Source: Phycisphaerales bacterium (GTDB lineage Bacteria; Planctomycetota; Phycisphaerae; Phycisphaerales; UBA1924). From it: a stretch of 56,123 bases of DNA. The translations under genes were made by a program, and so were the position numbers. This document shows positions 16,890 to 24,873 of the stretch, one piece after another. The first letter of the stretch is position 1. Every line of letters starts with the position of its first letter. The notes under the pieces were generated by a model. It saw nothing but the letters and a program-made list of their open reading frames with translations. It did no database searches and was not told where the DNA came from. The DNA lies in contig JAIEOW010000054.1 in NCBI GenBank assembly GCA_019750095.1, positions 1 to 56,123 of the forward strand. The letters run 5' to 3'.

Positions 16890-17579
16890 ATGGACATCGA
16901 CAATCGCATCGCACAGTTCCAAAACATGGCTCAGGCCGACCCTGAGAACGAGATGGCCCACTTCTCGCTCGGCAAGGCGTTGATGGAGGCCGGTCGTCAC
17001 GATCAGGCCGCCCAGTGCTTTGTGCGCTGCACAGAGCTTGCGCCGCAGATGAGCAAGGCGTTTCAGCTTGCCGCGGAGTGCTTCATCAAGATCGGGCAGG
17101 TCGACATGGGCGCGCAGCTCGCCACGCGCGGGTTCACCATCGCCGCCGAGCGCGGCGACCTGATGCCGAAGAACGCCATGGGCGACATCCTGACCACGCT
17201 CGGCAGGCCCGTTCCAGAAGTCGCGGCAAAGAAACCGGGCATGGGCAAGGGCGATATGGATCTGCTCTCTCCGGGCACGCCGAAGAAATACGACGGTCCG
17301 ATCCCCGCGGGCGCGTTCGTCTGTCAGCGCACCGGTCGCCCGGGCACGCGCATGGCCAAGCCCCCCTTCCGCGGGCCCGTCGGCGAGTGGATCATGCAGA
17401 ACATCACCAAGGAGACGTTCGACGTCTGGATCGGCCAGGGCACCAAGGTGATCAACGAGCTGCGGCTGGACCTCTCACGCGAGCAGGACGAAGCGGTGTA
17501 CGACCAGCACATGCGCGAGTACCTCGGCATCGACGACGAGCTGCACGAAAAACTCACGGGCGCGGCCGCGAAGTCGTAG
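16890..17579 (+). CDS. TPR repeat - YggX (Fe(II)-trafficking) fusion protein
   Basis: 229 residues. Residues about 5-90 are TPR-like helices (PENEMAHFSLGKALMEAGRHD, then QAAQCFVRCTELAPQM and AFQLAAECFIKIGQ). From about residue 143 the sequence matches the whole YggX domain: VCQRTG with Cys145 in the conserved Cys position, PPFRGPVGEWIMQNITKETF, VWIGQGTKVINELRL and a C-terminal helix ending DQHMREYLG. YggX proteins are normally about 90-residue single-domain proteins that protect Fe-S clusters from oxidation. The ATG at 16890 follows the upstream terminator. A link with the Cys-rich lipoprotein is possible but only positional. Confidence 0.85.
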   Translation: MDIDNRIAQFQNMAQADPENEMAHFSLGKALMEAGRHDQAAQCFVRCTELAPQMSKAFQLAAECFIKIGQVDMGAQLATRGFTIAAERGDLMPKNAMGDILTTLGRPVPEVAAKKPGMGKGDMDLLSPGTPKKYDGPIPAGAFVCQRTGRPGTRMAKPPFRGPVGEWIMQNITKETFDVWIGQGTKVINELRLDLSREQDEAVYDQHMREYLGIDDELHEKLTGAAAKS

Positions 17580-17636
17580 CAATCTGGCTTTGCCGAGACC
17601 CGAAACCCGATCCCCGAAACCCGAGCCCCGTTCCAA

Positions 17637-17975
17637 ATGAATCAATACCACATGTGGTTCAACCTCCGCGACACCCGACCCCCGGCCGACGTGGAGTTTG
17701 CCAAGGCGGTCGATGCGTATCTCGGGCACCTCAAGAGTCAGGGAAAGATCGAGTCGTGGCGGCTCTCCCGCCGCAAGTTCGGATTCGGGCCGGACAACAT
17801 GGGCGAGTTTCACTGCGTAGTTGAGTGCGTCGATCTTGCCCAGCTCGACGCGGCGTTCGGCGTGGTCGCCACGCGCGCGGGCGAAGTCGAGCGGCTGCAC
17901 ATTCCGGTGTATGCCGCCGTCACGGATTTCAAGTCCGCGCTCTTCCGCGACTTTCCGGACCCGGAACGCGGCTGA
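17637..17975 (+). CDS. Small conserved protein, DUF6614-like
   Basis: 112 residues. It resembles a conserved family of about 110 residues with pattern 'NxYxMWxxL...YLGxLxxxGxIExWRLxRRKxGFGP...GEFHxxxExxDLAQLDxAF...LFRDFPDPER'; here WRLSRRKFGFGPDNMGEFHC and ALFRDFPDPERG are clear. The dimeric alpha-beta barrel-like size and pattern suggest a ferredoxin-like fold, but the function is unknown. It follows the TPR-YggX gene by 57 bp on the same strand. The family name is from memory of the pattern. Confidence 0.75.
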   Translation: MNQYHMWFNLRDTRPPADVEFAKAVDAYLGHLKSQGKIESWRLSRRKFGFGPDNMGEFHCVVECVDLAQLDAAFGVVATRAGEVERLHIPVYAAVTDFKSALFRDFPDPERG

Positions 17976-18136
17976 TCGATCCGTGGGATTCGGGGTACGC
18001 AGAGTCGTGGAGTAGATCAGAGCAACGCGGAGAAGAGTCCTGGAGTGAGACTTCTTTCAGGCCTCCCCGCGGTGCGTCTGATTCTGGCGTCTTCTCTTGA
18101 ACGCGAAGGGCGCGAAGGTACGAAGAGATACAACGG

Positions 18137-18174
18137 CGCGGAGAAGATCCTTTGATCCACGCACCTTCTCCGCG
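18137..18174. repeat. Hairpin between convergent genes
   Basis: CGCGGAGAAG (18137-18146) pairs with CTTCTCCGCG (18165-18174), with GATC repeats inside. The hairpin is followed on the plus strand by TTCTTT, so it could act as a terminator for the DUF6614-like gene. The rest of 17976-18210 shows no gene. Confidence 0.55.
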
Positions 18175-18210
18175 TTCTTTCGATCTCTCCGCAACTCCGC
18201 GTTCCGTTCC

Positions 18211-18993
18211 TCACGCCACCACGGCTGAGTTTTCGGCCAATCGCACCGCCACATCGCCCACCACCGTCGGCGACTCGGCGTTGAACGAGCCGACCTCGAA
18301 TCTCAAGCGGCGATCACGCGCGTAGCGGACGGCCTTGTGCTGCACGATCCCGCCGTCGAGCGTCAGCGCGTGCGCCCATGAGATCGTTTCAAATCGTCTC
18401 GGTGGCGAGCCATCGTCACTGGGTGTGGCGGGGTCCCACTCAAAGAGCCCCGAAACGTCCTTGATGAGTCGGCACTTCGCCGCGCCGAGCCGCTCTGCGA
18501 CGAAGATCGCGCTCAGGTCTGACCCGCCGCGACCCAGCAACACCAGACGACCGCGATCATCGAGCCCGATGAACCCAGGCACAACGATCGCCCGTGCGGT
18601 TTCGAGCAGTGCCCGCGCCTTGCCCGTGTCCAGCGTCACCGGATGCGCATCCAGCGGATCATCCGCATCCGCCTCGGCGCGCAGATCGATCGTCCACGGC
18701 GGGGCGACCCGGGCCTCAACACCCGCGCGACGCAGCGCGAGCCCGAGCAAGGCGGCGGACTCCAGCTCGCCCGTTGCCGTGAGGAGCGCTCGGCTCTCCG
18801 GCTCCGGATCGGCCCCGAACCGCTTGCTGCGCTGGATGAGCGTGTCGGTGACACCCTCGAACGCCGAGACGACACACGCGACGTTCCACCCACGATCGAT
18901 CCAGCGTTCGACCTCACCCGCGGCTCGCGCCAGATCGTCCTCATGACGCAGCACCGAACCGCCAAACTTCAGAACAATCAGCGGGCGACCCAT
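18211..18993 (-). CDS. Aspartokinase-like amino acid kinase lacking ACT domains
   Basis: 260 residues. Amino acid kinase fold with the aspartokinase opening KFGGSVL, 'ARAIVVPGFIGLDDRGR', LGRGGSDLSAIFVAERLGA (nucleotide and substrate binding) and LIKDVSGLFEWDP, with ISWAHALTLDGG matching the conserved region near the end of the catalytic domain. Normal aspartokinases are 400-450 residues because of C-terminal ACT domains that bind lysine or threonine. These are absent here, so allosteric feedback of the usual sort is not expected. It overlaps the end of the PLP enzyme gene by 16 bp and so belongs to the SAM-riboswitch operon. A different amino acid kinase activity is possible. Confidence 0.8.
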   Translation of the reverse strand: MGRPLIVLKFGGSVLRHEDDLARAAGEVERWIDRGWNVACVVSAFEGVTDTLIQRSKRFGADPEPESRALLTATGELESAALLGLALRRAGVEARVAPPWTIDLRAEADADDPLDAHPVTLDTGKARALLETARAIVVPGFIGLDDRGRLVLLGRGGSDLSAIFVAERLGAAKCRLIKDVSGLFEWDPATPSDDGSPPRRFETISWAHALTLDGGIVQHKAVRYARDRRLRFEVGSFNAESPTVVGDVAVRLAENSAVVA

Positions 18994-20261
18994 GCGGCAC
19001 CTCCGTTGATCGTCGTGCTGGCGGCGACGGCGGCGGGCACGATCGCTTCGTGCGCGATCGCGATCGCGTGCTCAATATCCGCGAGAATCTCTTCGGGCTC
19101 TTCGAGTCCGATGGAGAGGCGGATCAGCCCGTCGGTGATTCCCGCGGCGCGACGCTGCTCCGCAGGCACGTCGGCGTGGGTCATCGTCACCGGGTGGGTG
19201 AGCAGCGACTCGACCGATCCCACGTGCTCAACGAGCGCACAGAGCTGCGCGTTTTCCAGCACCAGCTTGCCCGCCGAGGCACCGCCGACCACTTCAAAGC
19301 TGATCACCGACCCGTGCAACCCTTCCAGGTGCTGGCGTGCCGCGAGTTCTGCTTGCGGAAAGCCCGCAAGCCCCGGAAAGTTCACAACCTGCACGAAGGG
19401 GTTCTTCGCCAACCCCTCGGCGACCACCTGCGCGATCCGCGACTGCTCCCGAATCCGCAGCGGAAGCGTCTTCAGCCCGCGCGACGTGAGCCAGGCGTTG
19501 AACGGCGCCTGAATGCCGCCGGTGCACTTGCGCATCCATCGCACGCGATCCAGCAGCGCGAGGTCATTCGAGACGATCGCTCCGCCGCAGGAGGTCGAGT
19601 GGCCTTCAATGAGCTTGGTTGTTGAATAGACACTGATGTCCGCCCCAAGTTCGATCGGCCTCTGGAGCACGGCGGTCAGGAACGTGTTGTCGACCGCGAG
19701 TTTCGCGTTGCCCCCGCTGGCTTCCTTGGTCACGCGAGCGATCGCCGCGATGTCGGTGAGCTTCAGCGTCGGGTTGGCCGGCGTCTCGATGAACACCAGC
19801 TTGGTGCGCGGGGTGATCGCCTTGCGGACATTCTCCGGGTCGGAAGTGTCGACAAACGTCGACGCGATGCCCAGTTCGCTGAGCAGTTGGCGAAACAGCC
19901 GCGTGGTGCCGCCGTAGATTGCCTCGCCGAGCACGGCGTGGTCGCCAGCGCGAAGCAGGGCAAAGAACAACGCGGCCTCGGCACCGAGCCCAGTTCCGAA
20001 GGCGACCGCCGGGGCCGCGTCCTCGAGCGCACCGAGGACAACTTCCAGCTCATCCACGCTCGGATTGCTGACGCGTGAATAGCTGTGCACGCCGGTCTGC
20101 CCGATGTGGGATTGATGGAAGGTCGTGGTCTGCGTGAGCGCGCCGACGAGCGGGCCGCTGCGGGCGACCTTGCCAGACCGAGGCGGCCCGTGCAACGCGC
20201 GGGCCGAGAGCGAACTGGATGGGGTGGAAACCAACGAAGAACGATCGATGGAACCAGACAT
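18978..20261 (-). CDS. Cys/Met metabolism PLP-dependent enzyme (MetB/MetY/MetC family)
   Basis: 427 residues. Class I PLP fold of the cystathionine gamma-synthase family. The Schiff-base Lys216 lies in SVYSTTKLIEGHS; SRVSNPS, the loop GTGLGAEAAL, TNAN-like ETPANPTLKL, LAVDNTFLT and 'VEHVGSVESLLTHPVTMTHA' are family landmarks. Members join sulfur to O-acyl-homoserine (MetB, MetY) or cleave cystathionine or methionine. The SAM-clan riboswitch upstream and the aspartokinase downstream point to methionine biosynthesis. The specific reaction cannot be decided from sequence by eye. The start ATG at 20261 directly follows a hairpin carrying the ribosome site. Confidence 0.9.
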   Translation of the reverse strand: MSGSIDRSSLVSTPSSSLSARALHGPPRSGKVARSGPLVGALTQTTTFHQSHIGQTGVHSYSRVSNPSVDELEVVLGALEDAAPAVAFGTGLGAEAALFFALLRAGDHAVLGEAIYGGTTRLFRQLLSELGIASTFVDTSDPENVRKAITPRTKLVFIETPANPTLKLTDIAAIARVTKEASGGNAKLAVDNTFLTAVLQRPIELGADISVYSTTKLIEGHSTSCGGAIVSNDLALLDRVRWMRKCTGGIQAPFNAWLTSRGLKTLPLRIREQSRIAQVVAEGLAKNPFVQVVNFPGLAGFPQAELAARQHLEGLHGSVISFEVVGGASAGKLVLENAQLCALVEHVGSVESLLTHPVTMTHADVPAEQRRAAGITDGLIRLSIGLEEPEEILADIEHAIAIAHEAIVPAAVAASTTINGGAAWVAR

Positions 20262-20280
20262 GCCGTGAACTCCTCACGGC
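20262..20280 (-). promoter_or_regulatory. Hairpin presenting the ribosome-binding site of the PLP enzyme gene
   Basis: On the minus strand GCCGTGA-GGAGT-TCACGGC ends exactly at the start ATG. The stem is a perfect 7 bp and the Shine-Dalgarno GGAG is in the loop. A second hairpin (GACGCCA/TGGCGTC, 20308-20324) lies between it and the riboswitch aptamer. Together these look like an expression platform acting on translation, because no T-tract follows either hairpin on this strand. Confidence 0.65.
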
Positions 20281-20343
20281 ATCAAGGTCGGGTGCCTGTA
20301 GCGGGGAGACGCCAACGTGGCGTCATTTTTTGCTGGTTTCCCA

Positions 20344-20446
20344 GCCGCATCGGTGCCCCGCAAGGGCTCCTCAGCACCGCGACCAAGTAGAACTTGGCTC
20401 GGTTGCCGTCCGGGCGAGCAGGGCTCCCCGGCACTCTTGATGCAGC
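20344..20446 (-). ncRNA. SAM-clan riboswitch (SAM-I-like, S-box) upstream of the Cys/Met operon
   Basis: Read on the minus strand. P1 is GCTGCATC (20446-20439) paired with GATGCGGC (20351-20344), allowing one G-U. AAGAGTGCC follows P1, as in the S-box (ATCAAGAG...). P2 is the helix GCCGGGGAGC...CGCCCGGACGGC, ending in the conserved GGCAACC. P3 is CCAAG-TTCTA-CTTGG. P4 starts with the conserved GGTGCT and closes with GCACC just before P1. Order, spacing and total length (103 nt) fit the SAM-I/SAM-IV superfamily. The P2 interior differs from the standard kink-turn form, so it may be a variant. It lies 83 nt before the ATG of a methionine-family PLP enzyme, the expected target. Confidence 0.8.
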
Positions 20447-20661
20447 CAAACTCTACCACGGTGCATGGGTGAGTCAAGTCCATGCGCGCAGAATCGCAGG
20501 TGCATCAAGGCACACCGAGAGATGTTTCAGTTGCCGTCGGCGCCTCTTCGCATGTTTGGTGAAGACCTCGACCGCGCTGAGATGAGTGCTCGATCGGGAC
20601 GACACGCGCAGTCTGTCGCACTGAGTTTGTTGGGTGGACTCAACGAGGGCAGAGCCCTCGG

Positions 20662-20889
20662 GTTGAATAGCCGGGCGTCGCCGCGATAGCGGCACGCCCG
20701 GAACACGCTTCTCTGCTTGGCGGCACCGCGAAAGCGGTGCGGGATGTGTGTTCCACACCGCATCACCAAAGACCACGATCTTGCGATGCGAGATCGGGCA
20801 AGAAACCCCTGCACGACTGCGTCGTGCGACAAGTATTGGTACCTGCCCTCCGGGCGTGCCGCTGTCGCGGCGACGCCCGGCTATTCACC
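20662..20889. repeat. 40-bp inverted repeat pair in the 20.45-21.0 kb intergenic region
   Basis: GTTGAATAGCCGGGCGTCGC... (20662-20701) is repeated inverted at 20850-20889 with about two to three mismatches. Each arm is itself palindromic (GGGCGTCGCCGC / GCGGCACGCCC-type). Between them lies a smaller hairpin, GGCACCGCGAAAGCGGTGC, near 20720. The remaining sequence from 20447 to 21008 shows no convincing gene; the open frames there have no family features and are made of these palindromes. Confidence 0.75.
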
Positions 20890-21008
20890 ACGACGGCTAT
20901 GCCGTCGACACCAATCGCACCTTGCGTAGAGAGGAGCACCTCGCACGCGTGGGCTCCATGGCGCGCTCTCGCACTTTCGCTTCACAACTCGTTGAGGCTT
21001 TGCACGGT

Positions 21009-21839
21009 TCAGCGCATGATCCCGCTTAGCCGTGCCGCCGCAAAGATGAGCAGGAACACCATGACCACGCGCACCCAGCGCACCGGGAGTTTGTGCGTGA
21101 GCCACGCGCCGAGCATCCCGCCGATGACAGCGGTTGGCGCGAGAATGCCCGCGAGCACGATCGCTTCCTGCCACTTTTCGCCCTGGGTGTGCAGCGTGAG
21201 GAGCTTGGCCGAAGCACCGATGATCGCGGTGACACAGATGACCGCGCTGCTGGTGGCGATGGATTGCTTCAATCTGAGACCACAGAGCACCTGCAATGCC
21301 GGGACCTGGAGCACCCCCCCACCAAGCCCGAGCATGCCGCCGACGAATCCGGTAGCGCCTCCGGAAATGGCTAGCCGCGGCACGCTGGTGTATTCCGGCA
21401 GATCGACCTTGGGCCGCGGCTTGAGAATGCGAAATATGTTGAACGCGCAATAGGCGAGCAGGAAAATGGCCAGCCCGATGCGCAAGCTCGTGCCGTCAAA
21501 CAGGTTGCTGCAGAACACCCCCACCAGCATCAGCACGGCGGTCGAAATCAGCAATGTCGGGAGAAGATCAACCCTGACCAGCCCGTTGCGATGATGCCGA
21601 ATCGCGGCTGGGAGCGACACGGCAAAGTTCACGGCCATCGCCGCGGCCATGTAGAGATGGTGCGTACTGGCCCGGGGTTCCCCAATGAAAAAGTGCAGTC
21701 CCGGCAGAATGATCATCGACCCGCCGATCCCGGCTAAGCCGCCCAGTGTTCCGGCGACGAGTCCGATGGCCATGACCTCGATGATCTGTAAAACGTTTGG
21801 AGTCATGGGTTTACGGCAGTTTTGGCAAGCGAACCGCAT
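21009..21839 (-). CDS. TauE/SafE family sulfite/organosulfur permease
   Basis: 276 residues with about eight membrane segments in two repeats of the TauE/SafE fold: 'GLVAGTLGGLAGIGGSMIILP' in the first half and 'GATGFVGGMLGLGGGVLQVP' in the second, the glycine-rich signature of the family. Members export sulfite, sulfoacetate or related anions, or import sulfur compounds. Proximity to the sulfur amino-acid operon is suggestive only. The first residues, FACQNCRKPM, look like a short CxxC extension; ATG at 21806 (MTPNVLQ) is the alternative start. No clear ribosome site supports either. Confidence 0.88.
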   Translation of the reverse strand: MRFACQNCRKPMTPNVLQIIEVMAIGLVAGTLGGLAGIGGSMIILPGLHFFIGEPRASTHHLYMAAAMAVNFAVSLPAAIRHHRNGLVRVDLLPTLLISTAVLMLVGVFCSNLFDGTSLRIGLAIFLLAYCAFNIFRILKPRPKVDLPEYTSVPRLAISGGATGFVGGMLGLGGGVLQVPALQVLCGLRLKQSIATSSAVICVTAIIGASAKLLTLHTQGEKWQEAIVLAGILAPTAVIGGMLGAWLTHKLPVRWVRVVMVFLLIFAAARLSGIMR

Positions 21840-22166
21840 GTGAAGCTGGGTGGAGTTGCTGGGCCAACAGGTTATCGGAAGTGCGGTGGTCGGACATTCC
21901 CCCCTCTTTTTGGCGGGATAAACGCCTCAACCCACACAAATCAAACCCCGATGGCACGGGTGTGCCCCGGTTTGCCGGGAAATGTGCAGAACGCTTTGTA
22001 TCATTGCTCCTCACCGACTCGACCAGCTACAGAATGGACCCCCCCATCTTCTCGATCGGGTCCGAACGCTTGGAGGCGCGATTTCCACGGCTGAGCCGTG
22101 GCTGCCCCGCGGGTCATAAGGATGACGACCCCAGCGCTCGCCTGGTGCGAGCAAGGTAGACCGATC
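21840..22166. other. Intergenic region without a recognisable gene
   Basis: 327 bp between divergent genes. The only clear structure is a hairpin, CCACGGC-TGA-GCCGTGG, at 22085-22101. Promoters for both flanking genes should lie here, but no strong match was seen. Confidence 0.5.
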
Positions 22167-22916
22167 GTGAAAAACAAAGATCTGAACTCCATGCTGAAGC
22201 GTCGTCGCCGACTCACCCTCGCGGCCAATGGCGTCGCGTTTGTGCTCCTGGCGGGTTTGGTGGCTGGCTCGGCGATCGTGACGAAGGAAGCGGTGAGCCG
22301 GTCGAACCTGGCCCCCCTGGCGGCGATGGAAGGCGAAACCCGCCTGGTCGCACCGACGATCAAGCCGATCGCCGCTCCGGCGAATCTTGCCCAGATTGAT
22401 CAGTTTGAGAACGCCCCGGAGATTCGCGATCCGCTGGTGGCGGCCGAGCCGGTGGCGCCAAAGGTTGAGCCGGCGGTGACGATCGAAGAGGAGCCGGTGA
22501 AATACGCCGAGTCTTCTGAGATTCGGTACTTCAACGGGCGGGCGATTCGTCCGGGGCGGACGATCACGATGACGGTGACGGCGTATTCGCCGGATCACCA
22601 CTCGTGCGGCGACTCGGCCGACGGGATCACCTCGAGCATTCACAGTGTGTGGACGAACGCGATGAAGCTGGTGGCGGCGGATAGCAAGGTTCTGCCGCTG
22701 GGCTCGCTGGTGAGCGTTCCCGGGTATGACAACGGGAACGTGGTGCCGGTGCTGGACCGCGGCGGGGCGATCAAGGGCAATCGTCTTGACGTGCTGTATC
22801 CGACGCACCAGGTCGCGCTCAAGTGGGGCGTGCAGAAGTTGAAGGTGACGGTGTGGGAATATGCCGACGGGAGCGGGCCGTGTGACTTTCGGGCGATTCG
22901 GGATTCGAAGAAGTGA
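22167..22916 (+). CDS. 3D-domain protein, membrane anchored (YocH/RpfB-type)
   Basis: About 249 residues. One N-terminal membrane segment (LTLAANGVAFVLLAGLVAGS), a Pro/Ala/Glu-rich linker, then a C-terminal 3D domain with the three conserved aspartates in SADGITS, VAADSKVLPLGS and VPVLDRGG, plus MTVTAYSP and GNRLDVLYPTH. The 3D domain is a double-psi beta-barrel related to lytic transglycosylase MltA and acts on peptidoglycan or its fragments. It is therefore probably an envelope protein remodelling cell wall. GTG at 22167 with AAGG about 10 nt upstream is preferred; ATG at 22191 is the alternative. The usual TASG-type glycine near the second Asp is replaced by a longer loop. Confidence 0.83.
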   Translation: MKNKDLNSMLKRRRRLTLAANGVAFVLLAGLVAGSAIVTKEAVSRSNLAPLAAMEGETRLVAPTIKPIAAPANLAQIDQFENAPEIRDPLVAAEPVAPKVEPAVTIEEEPVKYAESSEIRYFNGRAIRPGRTITMTVTAYSPDHHSCGDSADGITSSIHSVWTNAMKLVAADSKVLPLGSLVSVPGYDNGNVVPVLDRGGAIKGNRLDVLYPTHQVALKWGVQKLKVTVWEYADGSGPCDFRAIRDSKK

Positions 22917-22922
22917 CGGCTC

Positions 22923-23033
22923 ATCCGAGGCCTGGGCGCAAGCCCTGGCACCGAATGCGTGGGGTCTGGTTGCGTGGTGTGGATCCGTGGGGCGTGCGGC
23001 GTTGGTGCCCGAGCTTGCGCTCGGGCCTCGGAT
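22923..23033. repeat. Paired inverted GCCTGGGC/GCTCGGGC palindromes
   Basis: Arms at 22923-22952 and 23004-23033 are inverted near-copies (ATCCGAGGCCTGGGCGCAAG and its mirror). This is the same family as 6131-6219. It fills the gap before thiL. Confidence 0.75.
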
Positions 23034-23036
23034 TGA

Positions 23037-23966
23037 ATGATGCGTGAGTCGGAACTGCTTCGGCATATCTCGGCCCGGTCGGCGGGCCTGTCGACCACGC
23101 ATCCGGGCGTGGTGGTGGGGCCTGGGGATGACTGTGCGGTGATTCGGGTTGGGGACGCCGAGCTGCTGCTGAAGGTTGATCAGCTTGTTGAAGGGCGGCA
23201 CTTTGCCCGCGGGACGCCGATCGATCGGATTGCGCGGAAGGCGATGGCGAGGCCGATCTCGGACATCGCGGCGATGGGCGGCCAGCCATCGTGTGCGCTG
23301 GCGGCGTGCGTGCTGCCCAAGGGGTTTGCCAAGGCCGATCAGCTTTTCGACGCGGTGCATGCGTGGGCGCTGAAGCTGGGCGCGCCGGTGGTCGGAGGAG
23401 ATATCTCAACATCCGAGGATGAGCGTGCGGGGCTGGTGCTGTCGATCAGCGTGGTGGGCGTGCCGCATGCGAAGCGCGGGCCGGTGCTGAGGTCGGGGGC
23501 ACGAGTGGGTGACGAGGTGTGGGTGACGGGCGCGATCGGGGATTCGTTTGCAAGCGGGCGGCACTTGACGTTTTCGCCGCGGGTGCGCGAGGGGGCGTGG
23601 CTGTGCGACACGCTTGGGGAATCGCTGCACGCGATGCTGGACATTTCGGATGGGCTTGGTCGCGATGCGGGGCGGATCGCCGAGGCGTCGGGGGTGCGGG
23701 TGGTGATCGAGTCTCGGCTGATTCCGCTGCATGCGCGGAGCGCGGGGTCGCAGGTTGGGGGCGAGCCGGACGCGGTGCTCGCGGCGAGTGAGGGGGAGGA
23801 TCATGAGCTGCTGTTCTGTGTCGCGCCGAGAGCGATTGATCCGATGCGGATTGCCAGCGCGCCGGTGGCGCTGTCGCGAATCGGGCGGGTGGAATCTGGA
23901 GCGGGGTGCGCGTTGATCGTTGGAGAAAGTGTGATGGATGCGGGGGAGTTGGGGTGGGATCATTGA
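23037..23966 (+). CDS. thiL: Thiamine-monophosphate kinase
   Basis: 309 residues. Phosphorylates thiamine monophosphate to thiamine pyrophosphate, the last step of the pathway. Family landmarks: VVVGPGDDCAVI (ATP/Mg binding), LKVDQLVEGRHF, AMARPISDIAAMGGQP, GAPVVGGDISTS, VTGAIGDS, LDISDGLGRDAGRIA and ASEGEDHELLF. Full length and all metal-binding aspartate motifs present. No other thi genes and no TPP riboswitch are seen nearby. The start could be 23037 or the next ATG at 23040; both follow the palindrome immediately, without a clear ribosome site. Confidence 0.95.
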   Translation: MMRESELLRHISARSAGLSTTHPGVVVGPGDDCAVIRVGDAELLLKVDQLVEGRHFARGTPIDRIARKAMARPISDIAAMGGQPSCALAACVLPKGFAKADQLFDAVHAWALKLGAPVVGGDISTSEDERAGLVLSISVVGVPHAKRGPVLRSGARVGDEVWVTGAIGDSFASGRHLTFSPRVREGAWLCDTLGESLHAMLDISDGLGRDAGRIAEASGVRVVIESRLIPLHARSAGSQVGGEPDAVLAASEGEDHELLFCVAPRAIDPMRIASAPVALSRIGRVESGAGCALIVGESVMDAGELGWDH

Positions 23967-24191
23967 GTTTTTGGCGGATTGCATGGGGGTGTGGTTGAGG
24001 GCTTTGGGTTTGTCACGGAGAACAGTGGAGTTCGCCAACGGGCACGGTTCTCTTGGTCCGATCAGTACGTTTTACCGATTGGATCGAACCTGGATTGAAA
24101 CGAAGACCCCTCTCCGCGACATTCCGAACGGGCCTGACGTCTTTGAGCAGTAGTTCAACCGCGCAGTGTTCGACATGAAGGGGACGATACG

Positions 24192-24578
24192 ATGAGAAAA
24201 GTGCATCTCATTCGATTTCGCAACGGCGAGGAAATGCCCCTCTGGGAGCTCGATGATGGGACATTCGCCTGCCCGATTTGTGGCTCAATATGGCCTTATC
24301 CGCCGTACACTCCAGCAATAGAACAAGATCGTCGTTCCTGTCCGGCCATGGGGGACGTATGCGCGTGCGGCGTGGAGTTTGGTGTCGACGAGGGGTGTGC
24401 AGATTACTCCCCGGTCGGGTGGATGGCCCGACAATATGCGGAGTTTCGAACACGTTGGCTCGACCAGGGAGGCTGGGACAAGTCGCAACTTCAGCAGTTG
24501 GATCGCAATCTTGGGATAACTGAGGACCAGGCAAAGGCAGATGCTCAACGGCTGAAGTCCGGGACTTGGACGCTCTAA
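24192..24578 (+). CDS. Small cysteine-rich, probably zinc-binding protein
   Basis: 128 residues, no family recognised. The N-terminal half has a putative zinc-ribbon: CPICGSIWPY followed by SCPAMGDVCACGVEFG, with a further Cys in DEGC. The C-terminal half is helical and charged (WMARQYAEFRTRWLDQGGW, LQQLDRNLGI). The ribosome site AAGGGGA is well placed before ATG 24192. Base composition is visibly less GC-rich than the neighbours, which may indicate recent acquisition. It stands alone between thiL and tsaE. Confidence 0.72.
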   Translation: MRKVHLIRFRNGEEMPLWELDDGTFACPICGSIWPYPPYTPAIEQDRRSCPAMGDVCACGVEFGVDEGCADYSPVGWMARQYAEFRTRWLDQGGWDKSQLQQLDRNLGITEDQAKADAQRLKSGTWTL

Positions 24579-24873
24579 ACTCAGTGCGTTGCCCAAAGTA
24601 GGGTCCCGGCAGTCAATCCGAACCGTGGACCGTGACATTCAAGCGTGCTTCCGACAGCCGTGTGCCTTCCGCCGACGACCGGCTCACCGGCACGGCGGAG
24701 CATCCGCGGGCACTCCTTCGGAGTGCGTTGGAACCTTGGGCATGAATCCGGTGGTGTCGCTGCGCTCCACCACCGGCTACTGGCGGGGACGGCTTCGCCG
24801 TCCGAGGCGAGATTGCGGCGAAGAAGGCGTACTGAACCGTGCGTGTGTGGCTTTTTGAAACCTAGGATTTCGC
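24579..24873. other. Intergenic region with small hairpins
   Basis: 295 bp. A perfect hairpin GGACGGC-TTC-GCCGTCC lies at 24787-24803, and GGCACTCC-TTC-GGAGTGC-type pairing lies around 24709-24726. No gene seen. Confidence 0.5.

Noticed and set aside
20308..20324. Hairpin GACGCCA/TGGCGTC followed by T-run on the plus strand, considered as a terminator
   Set aside because: No plus-strand gene lies upstream; on the minus strand, where the operon runs, no T-tract follows it.
20474..21453. Several open frames of 70-240 codons in and around the 20.45-21.0 kb gap
   Set aside because: They read through palindromic repeats or antisense to the TauE/SafE gene, and show no family motif or ribosome site.
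22011..23360. 449-codon minus-strand open frame over the 3D-domain protein and thiL
   Set aside because: Arg/His/Pro-rich shadow with no domain; both plus-strand genes have full family motifs.
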